From Symbiodinium natans (Eukaryota; Sar; Dinophyceae; Suessiales; Symbiodiniaceae): a stretch of DNA of 64,000 nucleotides. The DNA is taken from NCBI GenBank assembly GCA_905221605.1, contig CAJNDS010000902.1:270766-334765 (forward strand), read 5' to 3'. The position numbers and the translations under genes were made by a program. The notes beneath the pieces were generated by a model. It did not search any database. It saw only the letters and a list, made by a program, of their open reading frames with translations, and had not been told where the DNA came from. Positions 1 to 12,940 of the stretch are shown here, one piece after another; position 1 is the stretch's first letter, and every line of letters starts with the position of its first letter.

Positions 1-597
1 AAATCCAACAAACTAGAAACCCTAAACTTTAGGAACCCTGGAACCCAATTAAAAAAAGATTAACAATTAAAAACAAATGTATAAAACTAAGACAATAAAA
101 CGAAACAAAAACCCGCCAAAAACTATACGAAAAAACAAAAAAAAAAAACCTTAAAGCCAAGCCTGTGGAGTGGAAGCCTTGGGCGTCACGCCCCCAGAGC
201 CCACGGTGGGGGGGAAGAAGGAGGTCACCGGAGTCGGGCCCCTGCCCAAGGGGGGAGCGAGTCATATAGGGTGGAGGGGTTGAGGGTTGAGAGGGCTTAA
301 GGGTTTCGGGGTTTCGGGGTTTAAGGGTTCGGGGCTTCAGGGGTTTAAGGGCTTAGGGGTTTTGGAGTTAGGGGTTCAAGAGTTTCGAGGTCGTTGCTTA
401 AGGGTTTCTAGGGGTTTAGGGGTTGAGGGGTTTAGAGTTTTAGGGGCTTTAGGGCTTTAGGATCCTAAGCTACGAAGGTTTCGCTGGGCCTGCCGCTCTC
501 AGGAGTCGGGGGGCGTGGGCCGACCGGGATTGGCGACGAGGTCGTGCAGCTCACGAGGCGGCCCTGGGAAGAAGAGCTGGTGGTAACCCCCCAGCTT

Positions 598-690
598 GGA
601 AGGCTAACACCCTAAATCCCTAAACCCCAAACCCTAAACCCGAAACCCTAAACTGAACCCGAAACCCACAAACCCTAAACACGAAGCCCT
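598..690. repeat. Degenerate CCCTAAA telomere-type repeats
   Basis: Several imperfect CCCTAAA or CCCGAAA units in tandem, a decayed interstitial telomeric tract. Similar imperfect TTTAGGG-like units also occur at about 290-460. Confidence 0.6.
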
Positions 691-2403
691 GCAACCCTGA
701 ACCTTAAACCCGAAGCCGTCCTCTTGAAATCAGGGGAAAAACTCACCGGCAGCTCATGAAGCAAAACCCTAACACCCCAGGACCCCACAAAGGACCACCT
801 TGGGGTGCGGCCGGTCAAGGCCGGCGAAAATCCCTCCCAAAAGACAGTACAAGCCGGTTCCTGGCAAGAAACAAGTACTCAGAGGTGCACTCAGCACATT
901 CAGGCACCTTTTGGGGGGGCGCAGGCCTCGCCATATCTCGACGGAGTGGAGAATCCCAGAGGGCCTATGGCAGTGGCGGGGGTGCTGAAGCCAATCGGCG
1001 TGGCGCCACTGCAGTCTGTCGCAGCAAAGCCTAGGCCGCCATGAATCGGGGCTTGGGCGGGCATAAGGTTTCAGGTCTAAAGGGATCCACAGGCAATCAC
1101 TCTCCACAACTGGCCTTGCACAGCGTCCTGTGATAGGTGCTGCAGTACGTGATAGTATTTGCTGCAACAAAAGCCTCGATCACGTGATGCCTCGAGCACA
1201 AGGCATTCATTGCAACGCGACCTCACCCCAACGCTGTTGGAATTTCCGCGCTTGCTGCGCAATACACAGAATCTACACGGCTGCTTGTGGTGACTTGTTC
1301 AAAACTGAGCTTCTTGTTAGAAAGATGAGGATATTCCAGCTGCAGTTGTTTGGTCGGAATGCTTCTGCCGATACTTGCCCATGGATCGCAGATTGAATTG
1401 CGACGTTCCGAGCGCCATGTCTTGGCTATGCAACTGGAGATCACGCTGAGAGAACACCATCCACATTCGTGCTCAGAGGCCATCATTGCCCGAGTAGGCT
1501 TTCTGCAGAGGCAGCACCACGCGGGTAACTTGCCGGGGGAGCAGGTCCTTGGCCGTTGGTAGAGTGCACTCTACATCAAACCATCTATCCGGTATGCCAA
1601 TCAGAGCAGATTCACAACAAATCACAGGCTCAGGGCATCAGGGTTTTACGGTAGGGTTTGGGGGTCTGTCATAGTTTTAAGGTTTAAGTTTTAAGGTTGT
1701 CAGCGCCTCAGGGGGTGCATGCCAAGCCTCTTGGTCACTGGGGAGAATTGGTGGCAGAACGCGCGGCGGAGGAGCCGGGGGAGCAGCAGCAGGACTTGGC
1801 TCCACCGGAGCAGTGGCAGGGCTTGGCTGCTCTACCTCCAGCGGTGGGTTGATAGGGGGTCTATGAGATCAGCTCACTAAGTAATGGTGCCTTTTTGGAG
1901 ACCTTGCTTGCTATAGAGCCCTTCTACTTACAACCAAAAAGGAGCCATCAGGCTTTAAGGTTTAGAGAGGATGGGAAACACTGGTCCTCCTCCGATGCGA
2001 TTAAACTTCAGTACCCGACTGCAGCTGCGGCACAAATCGCGAGATGTAGGAAGGATGCGCTGACTTCTTGACGTCCTTCAGGTCGTAAAAACCATCATCT
2101 GTGACTCTCTCCACCGTGGCCACAATCTTTCGGCCATGCGTCTTGCTCTCGTAGAACCTCGCTTGGAGAGGACTCCTTAAGAATCCTAGCCTCACCCGAA
2201 GCAACACACAACACGACCTGAAGCAAAAAAACACGGCTGAGTGAGAACGCCAGGAAACACCTTGTCTCCAACGTTGAAACGTTCAAGGCCTCGAGCATCG
2301 GCATGGCAAGAGGCAGCTGCTTACAGGCATCCTACAACACAGAAAAAAATCTCCAGGGCTTCGCTGCTGATACTGTGAGAAAATGCCCGGATCAAACCAG
2401 CAA

Positions 2404-2458
2404 GTGTTTGCTGCACCCTAAACCCTAAACCCTAAACCCTAGACCCTAAACCCTAAAC
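2404..2458. repeat. Interstitial CCCTAAA array
   Basis: About seven nearly perfect CCCTAAA units, on the opposite strand to the TTTAGGG array at 2586-2640. Confidence 0.8.
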
Positions 2459-2585
2459 CTCCCGCGCTATGAGGCCACGCGCCTGCTCCACCAGCCAAGG
2501 CAGCCAAGGCACCCTCGTGCTGTCTTCTGGTCTCCGTGCCGGTCTTCACCTTGCCTCCTTGAGAGTCCTGACTCACTGTGCACAT

Positions 2586-2640
2586 TCGGGTTTAGGGTTT
2601 AGGGTTTAAGGTTTAGCGTTTAGGGTTTAGGGTTTAGGGT
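2586..2640. repeat. Interstitial TTTAGGG array
   Basis: About seven TTTAGGG units with a few substitutions. Together with 2404-2458 it forms an inverted pair of telomeric tracts. Confidence 0.8.
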
Positions 2641-2989
2641 TATGCCTACAGCACAAGCGAATGGCACCCGCTGACATGGGCGTGATGGGGGCCAGGGGCA
2701 CCTTCTTGAGGTCCTTAATTATTCAAGTGGGATCCTACTTGTCTTGGGGGCTCTATATTCGGAGTCCCTTCTTCGCGTAGAACACCCTAATGTGAGTGGG
2801 AGGAAGCACCGCCTGCAACGGGGAGGAACTGGGCCGACCCTGCCGAGCCGCAGAGTAAAGAATACCATCGCCGCCGGCTTCGGAATGCCATCTCTCCGCA
2901 TTCTCCACATGCAGGGGTGAAGGCAGCTCGGTCAGAACCTTGCATCCCACGTCATCACCAGCCCACCCTCAACCGTTTACCGCCAAGCA

Positions 2990-3075
2990 CGCCCCTAAAC
3001 CCCAAACCCGAAACCCGAAACCCAAACCCCTAAACCCTAAACCCAAACCCCTAAACCCTAAACCCCAAACCCTCT
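2990..3075. repeat. Degenerate CCCTAAACC/CCCGAAA array
   Basis: Imperfect telomere-type units of 7 to 9 bases in tandem. Confidence 0.7.
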
Positions 3076-3141
3076 GCCAAGCAGCGTTTCCCCGGTGCTT
3101 CCGCGAAACGCTCTCCGCCTCCACGCTGTCGAGGACTTCAC

Positions 3142-3257
3142 CTACTTGAAGGTTCAATTTTAGTTATAAGCAGGGTTAGAAGTGCCCTAAATAAGGTTAT
3201 AGTTGAGGTTACCTTGCTTCTAATCCGACTTACAACTACCCATGAACCTTCAAGTAG
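3142..3257. repeat. 116-bp MITE-like inverted-repeat element
   Basis: The ends are perfect 15-bp inverted repeats (CTACTTGAAGGTTCA at 3142-3156 and its complement at 3243-3257). The interior is AT-richer than its surroundings, with no coding capacity. A clear target duplication was not found. Confidence 0.55.
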
Positions 3258-3304
3258 TCGGGCAAGTCAGGAGCCGTTTTGGGACATCGCGGGGGTTTTT
3301 TGGG

Positions 3305-3470
3305 GTTCAAGGCTTAGGGTTCAAGGTTTAGGGTTTAGGGTTTAGGGTTTAGGGTTTAGGGTTTAGGGTTTAGGGTTTAGGGTTTAGGGTTTAGGGTTTA
3401 GGGTTTAGGGTTTAGGGTTTAGGGTTTAGGGTTTAGGGTTTAGGGTTTAGGGGGGTTTAGGGTTTAGGGT
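3305..3470. repeat. Long TTTAGGG array
   Basis: About twenty nearly perfect TTTAGGG units, the longest telomeric tract in the window. It abuts the first copy of a 121-bp direct repeat. Confidence 0.9.
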
Positions 3471-3590
3471 GTGAGAAGCTGGTAGCCCTTAAGGCCAGCG
3501 CGTCGCATTGGTAGGGGCAGCCTGATGAGTGGCTGTACTCGCCAGTGCGGGTGGGTATACAATACATTGACCAGGTATCAGGTCAAACAC
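3470..3590 (+). repeat. 121-bp direct repeat, copy 1
   Basis: Nearly identical (about four differences) to 3905-4025. Its left edge joins the TTTAGGG array that ends at 3470. Confidence 0.85.
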
Positions 3591-3904
3591 AGGTTATGAG
3601 CGCCCAAGTATCGGGCTGCTGCGCAAAACACCGCTTGGTAGTGGGCTTGGTGGTTGTGGCCTAAAGCTGTGGGGGGTTACTTCATGTCGGCTGCTGAGAG
3701 TCTGGCGGGCACAGCGGGTGGCTTTGCCAGGGCGGTCGGGGTCATGGGTGGCATCACAGCATGGCATTGCCAATGGTTGGGGGCAATGAGCGCCTAATGG
3801 AGAGGCCAGGTGGCGCAAACCTCTCAGCCATTGCTGGTGGTTGCTGGGCCTGGGGGAGTTACAGCAGGGAGCACTGCTTCGCATAAGCTGTGGAGCGGGG
3901 GGAG

Positions 3905-4025
3905 TGTGAGAAGCTGGTAGCCGTTAAGGCCAGCGCGTCGCATTGGTAGGGGCAGCCTGATGAGTGGCTGTACTCGCCAGTGCGGGTTGGTATACAATAC
4001 ATTGACCAGGTATAAGGTCAAACAC
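3905..4025 (+). repeat. 121-bp direct repeat, copy 2
   Basis: Second copy of 3470-3590. Its right edge joins the TTTAGGG array at 4027-4130. Confidence 0.85.
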
Positions 4026-4026
4026 A

Positions 4027-4130
4027 TAGGGTTTAGGGTTTAGGGTTTAGGGTTTAGGGTTTAGGGTTTAGGGTTTAGGGTTTAGGGTTTAGGGTTTAGG
4101 GTTTAGGGTTTAGGGTTTAGGGTTTAGGGG
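4027..4130. repeat. TTTAGGG array
   Basis: About fourteen TTTAGGG units starting immediately after the second 121-bp repeat. Confidence 0.9.
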
Positions 4131-6001
4131 TTTTGGCTTTTGGGTGGATTTCGGGGATCAGTGCTTCATGGTTTGAAACTCGGGCTTACTTACCGATTCT
4201 GAAAGAAGGGGAGGCTAGGATTCCTTCACTCTAAACGGCATCCAAGCTAGGAGGCCCCGAAATAATAACCCCAAACCCTGAACCCCAAACCCGAAACCCT
4301 AACACCTTAGGCAGTCTTGGGCCTCCACCAGACGTTTTCGGGTGTAGGGTTTGGGGTTTAGACTTTGGGGCTTGGAGTTTAGGGTTCTTTCGGGCCTTTA
4401 AGGGTCTACACCCTTGTATTTCCGGGTGTTGATTGGAGATTGGGGGTATAGAGTGTGCATGTTGGCTTTTGGGGCTTGGGGCCGTTGTGGTTGAAGGTGT
4501 TAGGGGTTGGGTTTAAGGTTGAAGGATTTGAGGGCTGAGGGATCCCTAACCCCTAAGCCGCAGGGATCAGAGTTTAAGGCTGGCACGGGGGCATGGAAGC
4601 CCTTTTGGCGCCTATGGGTTTGAGCTTGGTTATCACTGTAAAAAGCAAAGATTTCTTCAGAGACCCCGTGAACTCTCAACCTTCACGGTCTTGGGCGTGT
4701 AGGGCTGGGGTACCAACATGCAGCTGAACAGCCAGCGTCGTGGATCTTGGCAATCTTCGACAGATCCGCACTGAGGAGGGCTTGCTAGGAGCTTTAGGGG
4801 TCTTAGGGTTCGAAGGGCTATAAGGCTTGTAAGGCTTGTAAAGGGTTTAAAGGGCTTAAAGGGTTTAGGGCTTCGTGTGAATGAAACTCTTTGGGTGAGG
4901 GTCGTTCGCTTGAGCATGCTTCCTTTGACCACAATAGGCAGCCGCAAGTATCATGATCATGAGCCCTCCCTTTCTCCACAAAGACTGCTGCAATAAGGGG
5001 AAGCCTCCTAGGCCTGGGATTCAGGGTTGGAACGGCCTCTTCTTGCACACAAGGTCGATGGCTTGTACCACGCCGTCCACTGCATGGACTTTGGCGATGT
5101 GGGTCCTCAAGAACCTCAGGCTACCAGCCAAGCCTCCCTACATGGCCCTAAGAGACTCCTGCGAAGTGCCACTGCCTAAGCCATTCTGCAGCGACTTCTG
5201 CATAGGCAGGCGGCGTGTCGTAGGTGCGGCTGTGGTAGACCACCGCCTCCCCCGCTTGAAAGTATCCTTCTGGTATGGCCTGACAAGGAAGAGAGCGGTT
5301 GTTCAAGCGCGTCAGAAGTACAAGACCCATGAGATCATGGAGATGCACCAACTTCCAAACTCCCGCTTGGCTTTGGGTGGCAGCTCCGGCGCGTGAACAT
5401 GACAACGACCCTGATTCTCGAGCTTTACCGAATTGCACAAGACGAGCTGGGAAGATCCGGCACAACCTGCCTGGCTGTCTTGCGGCATGACGAAATGCCT
5501 CGATCCGTTCGATCAAAGAAGTCTTAACGCTTTGGCGTTAGAACTTGTGTGCTTGAGAACTGAAAACGGCTGGGACTTGTGACCTCCCAGTCCTCATTGC
5601 AGCCTTGGCGCACAGCATCGCCTCCCACGTCACCAGGCATGGCCTCCAATGCGCACATGGGTCGGAAGCGCAAGTCATGCAGGCAATCGCCACTTTAGGT
5701 GTCCCGTTTACAGCGCAGCCCCAGTCATATGGTTCGTTGCACCCGTAACCCCAAAAAAAAAGACTTGGAATCTGGGGCTTTTGGGAGCTCCTAGGATTGA
5801 CGAAGAAGGGGGACCAAGCAGAACATGGCAGAACCCAAACCCATCGAAACTACGAAATCCTCTGGCTGCCTGGTGCGGCCGGGGACGAGATTCTGGGGCT
5901 CGGGGCTTGGCGTCACATTGGACTACACAGTTACAAGTGGGTAGATGCTGCCTAGCTAAATATATGAAAACATATTTATTTTTATGTTTGTACTTAATCA
6001 C

Positions 6002-6028
6002 ATATATATATATATATATATATATATG
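6002..6028. repeat. (TA)n microsatellite
   Basis: About thirteen TA dinucleotides in AT-rich DNA. Confidence 0.9.
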
Positions 6029-8575
6029 TAAAAGCGGCATGGGGTGTATACACGCTTCCGATAAGACCCTTAGAACGTAAGCTGCCGCCCACCTGGAGCC
6101 TTAGCCGATCGGGATTTCGAGGAGCCCACTCCTTTTGGGAGTCTGGGGGCGCTCACACCCCTGGCCCCCGACCCCAACCCCAAACCCGCACCACAAGCCC
6201 GTGGCCACAAGCCGTCTAGCAAGCTTCACAGGAGAACTCAGAATATCTGACGATACAAGAATTCTGCGAGCCCGCAAAGAAGCTAGCGCGACCTAAAGGT
6301 CACCTAAGCGACTACCTAGCTCAGCCTCTCCAAGAGCCTACACTCCCAGATTCACCCGTCAAGTTCCAAGCTTCGCCTCGGATTGGCGCCGGGCACCCAC
6401 AAAACGCGCAGCGTCGCTATGAACGGGGTGTTGGGGAGGGTTTCGGGCTTAGACGCTAAAAAGGGCTGAAGGAAGTTCGCGCCCGCTTGGCGTATCTGTA
6501 GGTTACGAGTTTGGCGTGCAGCGCTAGGCCAGCATTGCGGTTCCTGTTCTGTTGGGCATGCCGGGCACGCCCAGTCAGCCTAGTCCATGTTCTCAAAAGA
6601 GGATACCGAGAGTAGGCTGGCGGCGCTTGTCTCAGGGTTTTGTGTGATAAAGATTCTCTTTGCTTGGCCCTGGCAGATCAGCTGTGTTTGGGCCCAGTTG
6701 GCGCCAGCGCCGGTGCGTCCGCGTTGCAGGCACCCTAAACACTCAACCTGCCCTACGATGTCACTTCCAACAAGGTTCAACTGAACCTGAGCTCGACGCT
6801 TGCCCTGGCTGATTTCCCTTGACAGTCAAGGGCTGTGTAGGCATCCCTTGATACATGATGCCCCGCCACTATCAGTCCATCTTTCCAGAAGAGGCCGCAC
6901 TCAGTCGCTCTGGCAAGTCCGATCTTTGTACACCCTCCCCGTTCTTTGTGGAGGGTCAAGAGGCTCCAGCTTGCGGCAGGGCAGCTCGGATGCCCCTCTC
7001 GTCCTTCACAACCTGAAAACAGAGACTGCTTCAAGCTGCTTCATGCCATCTCGGGAATCGCAACAAGGCACGTCTTAGGCGCAGTAGAACTGTCATGTTG
7101 CAAGCGCTGGGAACTCGGAAGCCCAAAAGCGAAGCCTTCTCAGTGCGAGTGGTCCGTTCCTGGAGATGCACAGAGTCGAGCAGTGAAGTTGGATACAACC
7201 TCGCTTGGCCCTGGGGCCTTATCGTTTTCTGTCAGGCAAGGGACTTCCTGAGATGTGTATCATGTACCACAATGCTTTCGCTTCCAGTACCTTATTCGGT
7301 TCGCTTATTGCGTAGGTAAGGAAGCAGGCGCGTGAACCTCGAATATACTTGTCGGAGGGGATGTGGGGGAGCGTGAGGCAACTCTAACGCTAGCGTCTGC
7401 CTAAGCCGACTGGGCCCAAAGCTCCTGAACCCTACAGGGGAGCAAGGCTGCGTACTGGCACGTGGGCTGCAAGCATGAGACAAACATGCCAGCGGCGCTG
7501 TGACTACTGGACCTTTGCCAGGAACGTTTCGCTCGCGCCTGTCCCCGGATCACCCACACAGCATTGGCAGGGCAAACCATAGCATGCAAGTCGACACAGA
7601 CGAATCCGCCTCTCATCAAATGGTATGACAGCCGTGCACGGCGCGTTCAAAAGGCCTCACCGTTCGGTCAACAATCTTGGCCGTAGACCCATCAGGAAGG
7701 GTCTTTTTCGTCTCGACCTAAGAAGATAAGAGGAGGCGAAACTCTTACAAGGCAAGCATACGGAAAGAATCACAGCACTCGGGCATGTGTTCACAAAGCA
7801 ACCTTGGCCCGGCACAATGGTCACATTGGTTCTTGTGACCTGAACTTAATCACAGCCATTGCATGTTTTTGTCGAAGCTCCTGCATGACCTTTCACCTTC
7901 CCTTGGTCCAAACCCGGCTCGTGAGAAATCCTGATATACAAAAGATTCGAAATGCTGGCTTCAGTCTCCTCACTGAACCACGGCTCTTGCTTCCGGAGAA
8001 CCCTGGGCGCCATCCTGAGCACCTCACCGGGGAGCCTGCTCCACCAGAGACCTGGTCATGTCGCGTGGACTCGGGGATTTCGGATTTACGACGCTCTTCC
8101 TGGCGCTCTGCGCTTACTTGGCCATACCTGCTTAGCTGAAACGGTCTCCCAAAGAGGTCCGCACGGATCTGCAAAAGCTCATGGAGCGACAGACGGCAAA
8201 ACGTGTGGCGCGCAAACAGCCTCGACTCGTCTCTTCCAGTCCGAACTCTCGAAAACACTCCGCGTAACTTCGGCCAAGACTAAAGATGGTTGTGTCCCAA
8301 ACGTCTTGCAGTTGGGAAAGGTTTCGGCTCAATGAAGGTTTAGCAATTTTTTAAATTTTCATGAACATGAGTGTCCTTGATTACTAAGCTGCTAGTGGCA
8401 TAAAAACTTCAGAGGAATGAAACTACTTATGATCCAGAAGTCAACCCCACAGGGCCATCCAGGCATGCTATTACTGTTGTTGATATGACAAGAACGATTA
8501 TGATTATCGCCGACGAAAGCTCGCCGGGATCGACGCCCATATGGATTGGACACACCGCACCCCACTACCACCAGA

Positions 8576-8752
8576 CTACCCACCGCCACCACCGCTACCA
8601 CCACCACCACCACCACACTCCACACTCCACACACACACACACACACACACACATATCCACACTCCACCACACACCAACACCAAAACCACCATCACAGAGC
8701 ACCACACTCCACCACCAACACCAAAACCACCACATTCCACACTAAACCACAC
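8576..8752. repeat. CCA/CAC and (AC)n simple-sequence block
   Basis: Trinucleotide-like CCA/CAC runs, then an AC dinucleotide run at about 8631-8652, then more CCA/ACA repeats. The histidine-, proline- and threonine-rich open frames across it are products of the repeat. Confidence 0.85.
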
Positions 8753-9635
8753 ACCACACCGCCACGCATGCGCCACACATGCGCTCACGGAGACCGCGAT
8801 CGATCCAGATCCGCGCAGCTCTCCGACTTCAGAGAACGCGCGCTCATAGCTTCAAGACACCCCCCACCCCCATATTCTTTCCTCGACATTATCATTGTTG
8901 CGAGTATTCCTGATGCTGCGTATACCTCAGAGGACCCCGCCGGAGATGATTGGAGCATGCCCGGCAGCACCTGACATAGCAAAGGATGCGGTGAAGAGAG
9001 TTGCCACACCGTTTGGCGTCTGTCGGTTTAGGGTTTTCAGGGTGTAGAGTCCTGCACTGGGCTGTCAAATGGCATTGTTGCCCCCTGGACTCTGGGAGAG
9101 CAGCTGAGTCAGCAGCCATAAAGGCCAGGACGGCTGCAATTGCAGCACCTGCTCCTGCGACTGCAGCCTGCAACACTCCGCACTTTGGGCTTAGGACGTA
9201 GCATTGCAGTTTCGTGCATCGTAGGAACCCTCAGTCGGGTTTAGGGTTCACCCACTCAACTCGATGACGAAGCTACAGCTCTGCAGCAGCCTTCACCAAG
9301 CTGTCACTCTCAGCTTCTGCTTTGGGGGCTGCCGGCGCCGCCGCAGCCTTCCGTTCACGACTCTGAGAGTTCCGCAACTTTGGACCAGAGAAGACCATGT
9401 GTGGTTCAGCATGGTTCAGCCAAGAGCCACTCCGAAACTAAACAAGCCAGCCTCAGCCAGAGATGGACGCGAGCTCATTGCCAAACCCCACGCCTCAAAC
9501 CTCTACAGACCCTTTTCAGGGAGACAAGCCATCATTTCATGGCAGGAGTCGAGCGTGGCACCTCGCCAAGGACATAGCGCACGCCCTTCGGGCCGATCAC
9601 GACACCAGGGTCCTCAGGCCTTGGAGGTGAAAGGT

Positions 9636-9712
9636 TTAGGTGTTTAGGGTTTTAAGGTCTAGGGTTTAGGGTTTAGGGTTTAGGCTTTACGGTTTAGGGC
9701 ACGGTTTCAGCC
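9636..9712. repeat. Degenerate TTTAGGG tract
   Basis: Imperfect TTTAGGG units mixed with single-base variants. Confidence 0.65.
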
Positions 9713-10063
9713 AAAGGAAGGCCTAAACTTCTAAAACCGCAACACCCCAAACCTCAAATACTGCAAAAGCAATCCCTGCCCAAGCTGAGTTACGCACCCT
9801 ACCAACTCGCCGGCAAATTCCACCGTGACGCCAGACCTGACGAGCATCTTGAGTGAAGCCCCCCTTGGAACCCGCACTGCTGAAGTCTAAAATTCCCAAT
9901 GCCTCACATCCTGAATCCAAGAGCCGCCCTAAGAAATCCTGAGCCCTCAACCCCTCAAAAGCCTGCAGCTCACCTGCTGGACCCTACACTTTCAACTCCA
10001 AAATTCCCAGGGTTTACTTGGAGGCTCGTGGTGCTTATTGACCAATTAGAACTGTACTCATAG

Positions 10064-10121
10064 CTGTACTTATAATCATATTAGGGCACTTAAGGGGCTT
10101 ACAAGTGGGTTATAAGTACAG
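10064..10121. repeat. 58-bp inverted-repeat element
   Basis: Perfect 12-bp inverted ends (CTGTACTTATAA at 10064-10075 and its complement at 10110-10121) around a 34-bp centre. It resembles a small MITE or hairpin and has no coding content. Confidence 0.5.
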
Positions 10122-10253
10122 TGGTTAGTAAGGGTTTGAGGTTTTGGGTTCTGGCCTCAGTCTGCCCCGGAAGCGGCCATCCGGCAGCAGTTTCCAGGCC
10201 TGACTTCTAATCAGGGGGCCTTTTGGAGGGCTTTTCAAAAAGGACCTTTAAGA

Positions 10254-10312
10254 GGGTTTAGGGTTTAGGGTTTAAGGTTTAGGGTGTAGGGTTTAGAGTT
10301 TAGGACCTGAAG
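10254..10312. repeat. Degenerate TTTAGGG tract
   Basis: About eight imperfect telomere-type units. Confidence 0.7.
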
Positions 10313-10754
10313 GGGGTTTGGGAGCCTTTGGGGTGAGCAGGGAGGGGGTGTGATCTCGTAGCAAAGTCTGGGAATTGCGAACCTCTGCCTAGTTGGAGCC
10401 ATGCTTCAAACATCCCCATGGCCCAGATTCGCAGCGCCAAAATCACGTTCTCTTTCTGCACCACCACAAAATCAAAAGACGAAAGTTTAAGCGTTAGGAT
10501 GATTTGGATTTAGAACGACCCCGTTGCGGTTGGCTAGCTCGGAGATGCTCACGGTTCTGCAGTTTCTGCCTGGCTGTCCGGGGACTTACTTGCGTGTCGC
10601 TTCACAGGATCATGATCAAAGGGATATCAGCTGGGGCTTATCTTGCACTAGGGTGTACTGGGGTCCTTGCTTTGAGAGCTCCTTAGGAGACGCGACTGTA
10701 GAAAAACCCACCCAACTCAACAACCCTACATCTCCGAGCCCTCAGACTTCATTG

Positions 10755-10796
10755 AAACCCTAATCCCTAAACCCTAAACCCTAAACCCTAAACCCG
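10755..10796. repeat. CCCTAAA tract
   Basis: About five CCCTAAA units, opposite strand to the tract at 10930-10995. Confidence 0.7.
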
Positions 10797-10929
10797 AAAT
10801 AAGGTTTTGGGGTTGTTGGGTTCAAGGGTTTTGGCTCAAAGCGGATTGAAAAATGCCAGAGGCCTCGAGCAACTGCTCCTTCGTAGCCACCTTCCGAGCC
10901 ACTTAAGGTTTTGGTTCTAGGGTTTGGGT

Positions 10930-10995
10930 TTCAGGTTTAGGGTTTAGGGTTTAGGGTTTCGGGGTTTAGGGTTTTAGGGTTTAGGGTTTAGGGAT
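10930..10995. repeat. TTTAGGG tract
   Basis: About eight TTTAGGG units with small changes, ending the telomere-repeat-rich part of the window. Confidence 0.7.
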
Positions 10996-12940
10996 GCACC
11001 AAATTGTGGGTTTACCATTATATGGAAGTTAGTATGAGCTTGTTTTAAGAACCCGTTCGGTGCCCTTAACTACAACTGAAAAACCAAAACAGGGACGTAC
11101 ACAAGCAGAAAATTTGCGCCTGCCCCCATTTAAGGTTTAAGGTCGGAAGGTTTAAAACAATCGCATGCGATCTAGTGACGCAAGCTCTGCTATGCCTGGC
11201 ACACATGACCATGCAGCGCACACATGACACAACACAACACGCCGGCTTCGAAAAATCAGCCCTGCCCAGAAGTCTCATATGGCACCTCGGCAACCTGGAA
11301 CCAAAACGTGGCGACATGGGTGCTGACGTAGGGGTCGGAATATTTACTAAAGTATTATTCCCTTATGGTCCCTATCAAACTACAGTAACCCCCAAAACCC
11401 TATTCTAATTAAGGCCCTTATATGAGACCCTAAACCCGGCCCCCCCCAAACGTTAAACCAGGAACTTCTTCCGAAGCACCGGGACATGACTGCGACCCCA
11501 CGAACCCCACGACCGAGCAAGCGATCAAGGTCTTGTTGGATTCGGGCTTGAACTTAAAGCGTAACGTTGAAGGTCTGGGCATTGGGGTTTGGGGTTTTGG
11601 GGAGGCTATGGTGGCTTCTTTGGTGGATACTCCAACACACGCAAATGCCTGCACCCCGAAGCTCTGAAGTCTGCTCGCTGCTGTTTTCACACATCAAGCA
11701 AAGCCTTAAGCCCTGAAACCCCACAAGGTCCATGACCTCACTGCGGGGGGATGATCTTCGAGCTGCAAGGCCACCGAAGCCCTAGCCGACAGAGGTGCAC
11801 CGGAACAAAGACATCCAAAGAGCAAGCTTGAGGCTCACATGGGTCTGGAAAGGAACCATGCATCCGAAAGATGCAGCTTGAAGACCAGACTCGCAACTCC
11901 CTAAGACTGAGTGCAACAAAATTTTCCGACATTGGCCGACCTTAAACATGAGGCAGCATGCAGAAGAGCAATGTATCACCGTGACCATGGCAAGCTTGAT
12001 CCGCGTCCTGCTTTCGCAATGCACTAACAGGGAAAATTGGCGGCTGCCGCATGGCAACACCGCGGCCGCCAACCTCAGCACCACAAAAGCACTCAGCAAG
12101 GTCATTGCTCGGAATGATGACCTGCTTGCAATCCGACCCATCAGCCAGGATGGGCCTTAAGCGATTGTTGTAGGATTTGGAAACGCTGGCGTTGAAATGT
12201 CGCCATGAAACACACGTTGCAAGATCCAGGTGACGCACATGAACAAAACGGTCGCACGCGATCAACCAAGGATGACACACGCGAAGGTGGAGTTCGTTGC
12301 TGCACCTGCCACAGGCGGCAACAGAATCTGGCCCACTGCCGAGTCCTATCATAAAACAAAGCTCCCTACATCGTGCCGTTCACGTGGACCCAGAAGGAAA
12401 CACACATCCAAACTCCCGACCTGCATGGAGGCGGAGAAGCTTGGAAAAATAATCCAATCCATAGCTCTATACCACAACTCAGAGGTCACCTCTTTGCGAA
12501 TCATGCCGAAACATGCGGCATTGTGAACTGGCATGTGGACTGGCTTTGTCGCCTGACTAGTGCACGTGCCAGCGCTTCACTGCTGATATGCGGCTAGAAC
12601 CATGGAAAAAGCCATTGAATCATTGACAACGCAAGGTAATTTGTAGGAACAACAACAACAACGTGACAAAAAGTTATGAACCTTGACCGTCCCAAGTGCT
12701 TAGCTTGATCTGCAAAAGGAACATGAAAAAAAGCCGAAACGCCGTAAGCCACAGACCCAGACACACGGGACAGGTGCCTGTGTGATGGCTGCAGGGCCCT
12801 ATTGTATGGCCCACGTGCGTAACACCCACCTCAATGCGCTCTTTGAGTGGCTATACGATCATATATATATACGACACAATAAAAAAACTCAAAACGACAT
12901 GCCTTGAAGTGTTCTTGTAATTTGTTTACAAATGCATAAA

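Noticed and set aside
3305-4130. A true chromosome end
   Set aside because: Telomeric arrays are interstitial, occur in both orientations and are flanked by unique sequence.
8485-8974. His/Pro/Thr-rich proteins across 8.5-8.9 kb
   Set aside because: Products of CCA/CAC and AC microsatellites, open in three frames.
10829-10839. TTTTGGCTCAA resembling the spliced-leader 3' end
   Set aside because: Only 11 bases, without the upstream CCGTAGCC part and with no gene following.
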